A stretch of DNA of 31,337 nt from Acanthamoeba lenticulata. Its lineage: Eukaryota > Discosea > Longamoebia > Acanthamoebidae. A program made the position numbers and the translations under genes. The DNA is taken from assembly GCA_002179805.1 (NCBI GenBank), contig NAVB01000193.1:1-31337 (forward strand), read 5' to 3'. Position 1 is the stretch's first letter; the number at the start of each line of letters is the position of its first letter. Shown here piece by piece: positions 30,901 through 31,337 of the stretch. The notes beneath the pieces were generated by a model that searched no databases, had not been told where the DNA came from, and saw only the letters and a list, made by a program, of their open reading frames with translations.

Positions 30901-31042
30901 GTATGCGGTATTTAGGCTAGAAGATTCCTGGAGGTGGAGTTGTGGAAAGATTCCGTGGTGCAACGGTAGCACGCAAGTCTAACACACTTGAGGTCGCGAG
31001 ATCGACACTCGCCAGGAATCTTCTAGCCTAAATACCGCATGC
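30901..31042. repeat. Large inverted repeat bracketing a tRNA-Val-like gene
   Basis: Arm 30901-30931 and arm 31012-31042 are reverse complements over 31 nt with a single difference; 30903-30931 matches 31012-31040 perfectly (29 nt). The 80-nt interval between them contains almost the whole tRNA-like sequence, and the right arm includes the 3' strand of its acceptor stem. The left arm therefore carries a second copy of the acceptor 5' strand (GATTCC). I see no target-site duplication outside the arms. Confidence 0.95.
30949..31020 (+). tRNA. tRNA-Val (AAC)-like gene, possibly a pseudogene
   Basis: D-stem GTGC/GCAC, anticodon stem CAAGT/ACTTG with loop CTAACAC (anticodon AAC at 30981-30983) and T-stem GCGAG/CTCGC are all intact. 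The acceptor is faulty: GATTCCG pairs with AGGAATC over six bases only if one extra C (31013) is bulged out and G7 faces A. No run of four T follows, so the first Pol III stop is the one after tRNA-Ser at 31172. It could be a pseudogene or the first half of a dicistronic transcript. Confidence 0.65.
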
Positions 31043-31087
31043 ACAAAAGCCTATGCGCATTTGCCTTATAAGCTGTGGCAATGTGAA

Positions 31088-31169
31088 GACAACGTGGCCG
31101 AGTGGTTAAGGCGGTAGACTCGAAATCTACTGGGGTCTCCCCGCGCAGGTTCAAATCCTGCCGTTGTCG
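31088..31169 (+). tRNA. tRNA-Ser (anticodon CGA)
   Basis: An 82-nt class II tRNA. The acceptor GACAACG/CGTTGTC is perfect, with discriminator G. The anticodon stem GTAGA/TCTAC holds loop CTCGAAA with CGA at 31121-31123. The long variable arm (TGGGGTCTCCCCG) is typical of serine tRNAs. The T-arm GCAGG/CCTGC has loop TTCAAAT. There is no intron. Confidence 0.96.
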
Positions 31170-31171
31170 AC

Positions 31172-31177
31172 TTTTTT
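31172..31177 (+). terminator. Pol III terminator of tRNA-Ser
   Basis: Six T residues begin 3 nt after the tRNA-Ser 3' end. It is the first T4+ run after the tRNA-Val-like gene as well. The remaining bases to 31337 are AT-rich and show no gene. Confidence 0.85.
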
Positions 31178-31337
31178 CTTGCTATGATTAATTACTATTG
31201 TTATTCCCTCCCACAAATATGGGCGGTCTTGATAAAAGGTGGCTTTTGTTGCAAAATTTGTGAATTGGGCAATTATTAATTAAATGAAGGTTTTTTTGGG
31301 CAATACTTATATTGCATAATAATAATAATAAACCAAT

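Noticed and set aside
1..31337. CRISPR arrays, transposases, viral genes
   Set aside because: None seen: no spaced direct repeats, no recombinase or polymerase-like frames.

Overview
This window looks like nuclear DNA of a free-living amoeba, most probably Acanthamoeba (A. castellanii type). I infer this from GC-rich exons cut by many short (about 45-130 nt), mostly GT-AG introns with AT-rich or simple-repeat content, a eukaryotic 5S rRNA gene that agrees closely with what I recall of Acanthamoeba 5S, Pol III tRNA genes, and tight packing of genes on both strands. There is no sign of a bacterial operon, virus, transposon or CRISPR array. Exon models were built by hand by matching splice-site phase to conserved protein blocks. 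In every complete protein gene modelled, the summed exon lengths are a multiple of three.

Layout: 1-634 is the 3' end of an archaemetzincin (+). 726-1439 is an AIG1/FAR-17a-type lipid hydrolase (+). 1578-2480 is a LIM-domain protein with a 38-residue repeat tail (-). 2853-2970 is 5S rRNA (-). 3068-5440 is a BTB-BACK-SPRY protein (-). 5542-6981 is a DcsG-like ATP-grasp protein (+). 7122-9613 is a secreted metallophosphoesterase/5'-nucleotidase (-). 9742-9814 is tRNA-Ala (+). 9931-10938 is an unknown Gly/Ala-rich membrane protein (+). 11229-13632 is a DDX21/Gu-type RNA helicase (-). 13755-14106 is a kelch fragment (-). 14215-16118 is a cytochrome P450 (-). 16303-17655 is a His/Met-rich protein (-). 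18146-19480 is a mitochondrial-type lipase (-).

The right half continues with cytosolic HSP70 (+, 19830-21785), COX15 heme A synthase (-, 21911-24046), cyclin A/B (+, 24592-26180), a GSKIP-domain protein (+, 26798-27242), an MFSD1-like transporter (+, 27385-29899), a divergent-loop cyclophilin A (-, 30029-30792), a tRNA-Val-like gene inside a large inverted repeat (30901-31042), and tRNA-Ser(CGA) (31088-31169). The last 160 bases are AT-rich and empty as far as I can see.

These are mostly independent housekeeping genes rather than one pathway. The clearest links are regulatory. E2F-type boxes (TTTGGCGC or TTTGGCGGGAA) lie upstream of both the cyclin and the neighbouring GSKIP gene, which suggests a shared cell-cycle control. 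HSP70, the cyclophilin and COX15 are conserved chaperone/mitochondrial functions. The most unusual items are the tRNA-Val-like gene bracketed by a 29-nt perfect inverted repeat and lacking its own terminator, the archaemetzincin that has lost the last Cys of its second zinc site, the LIM protein with its repeat tail, the likely GC-AG intron and stop-free 147-nt intron of the ATP-grasp gene, and the plant-like redox cysteines of the cyclophilin.
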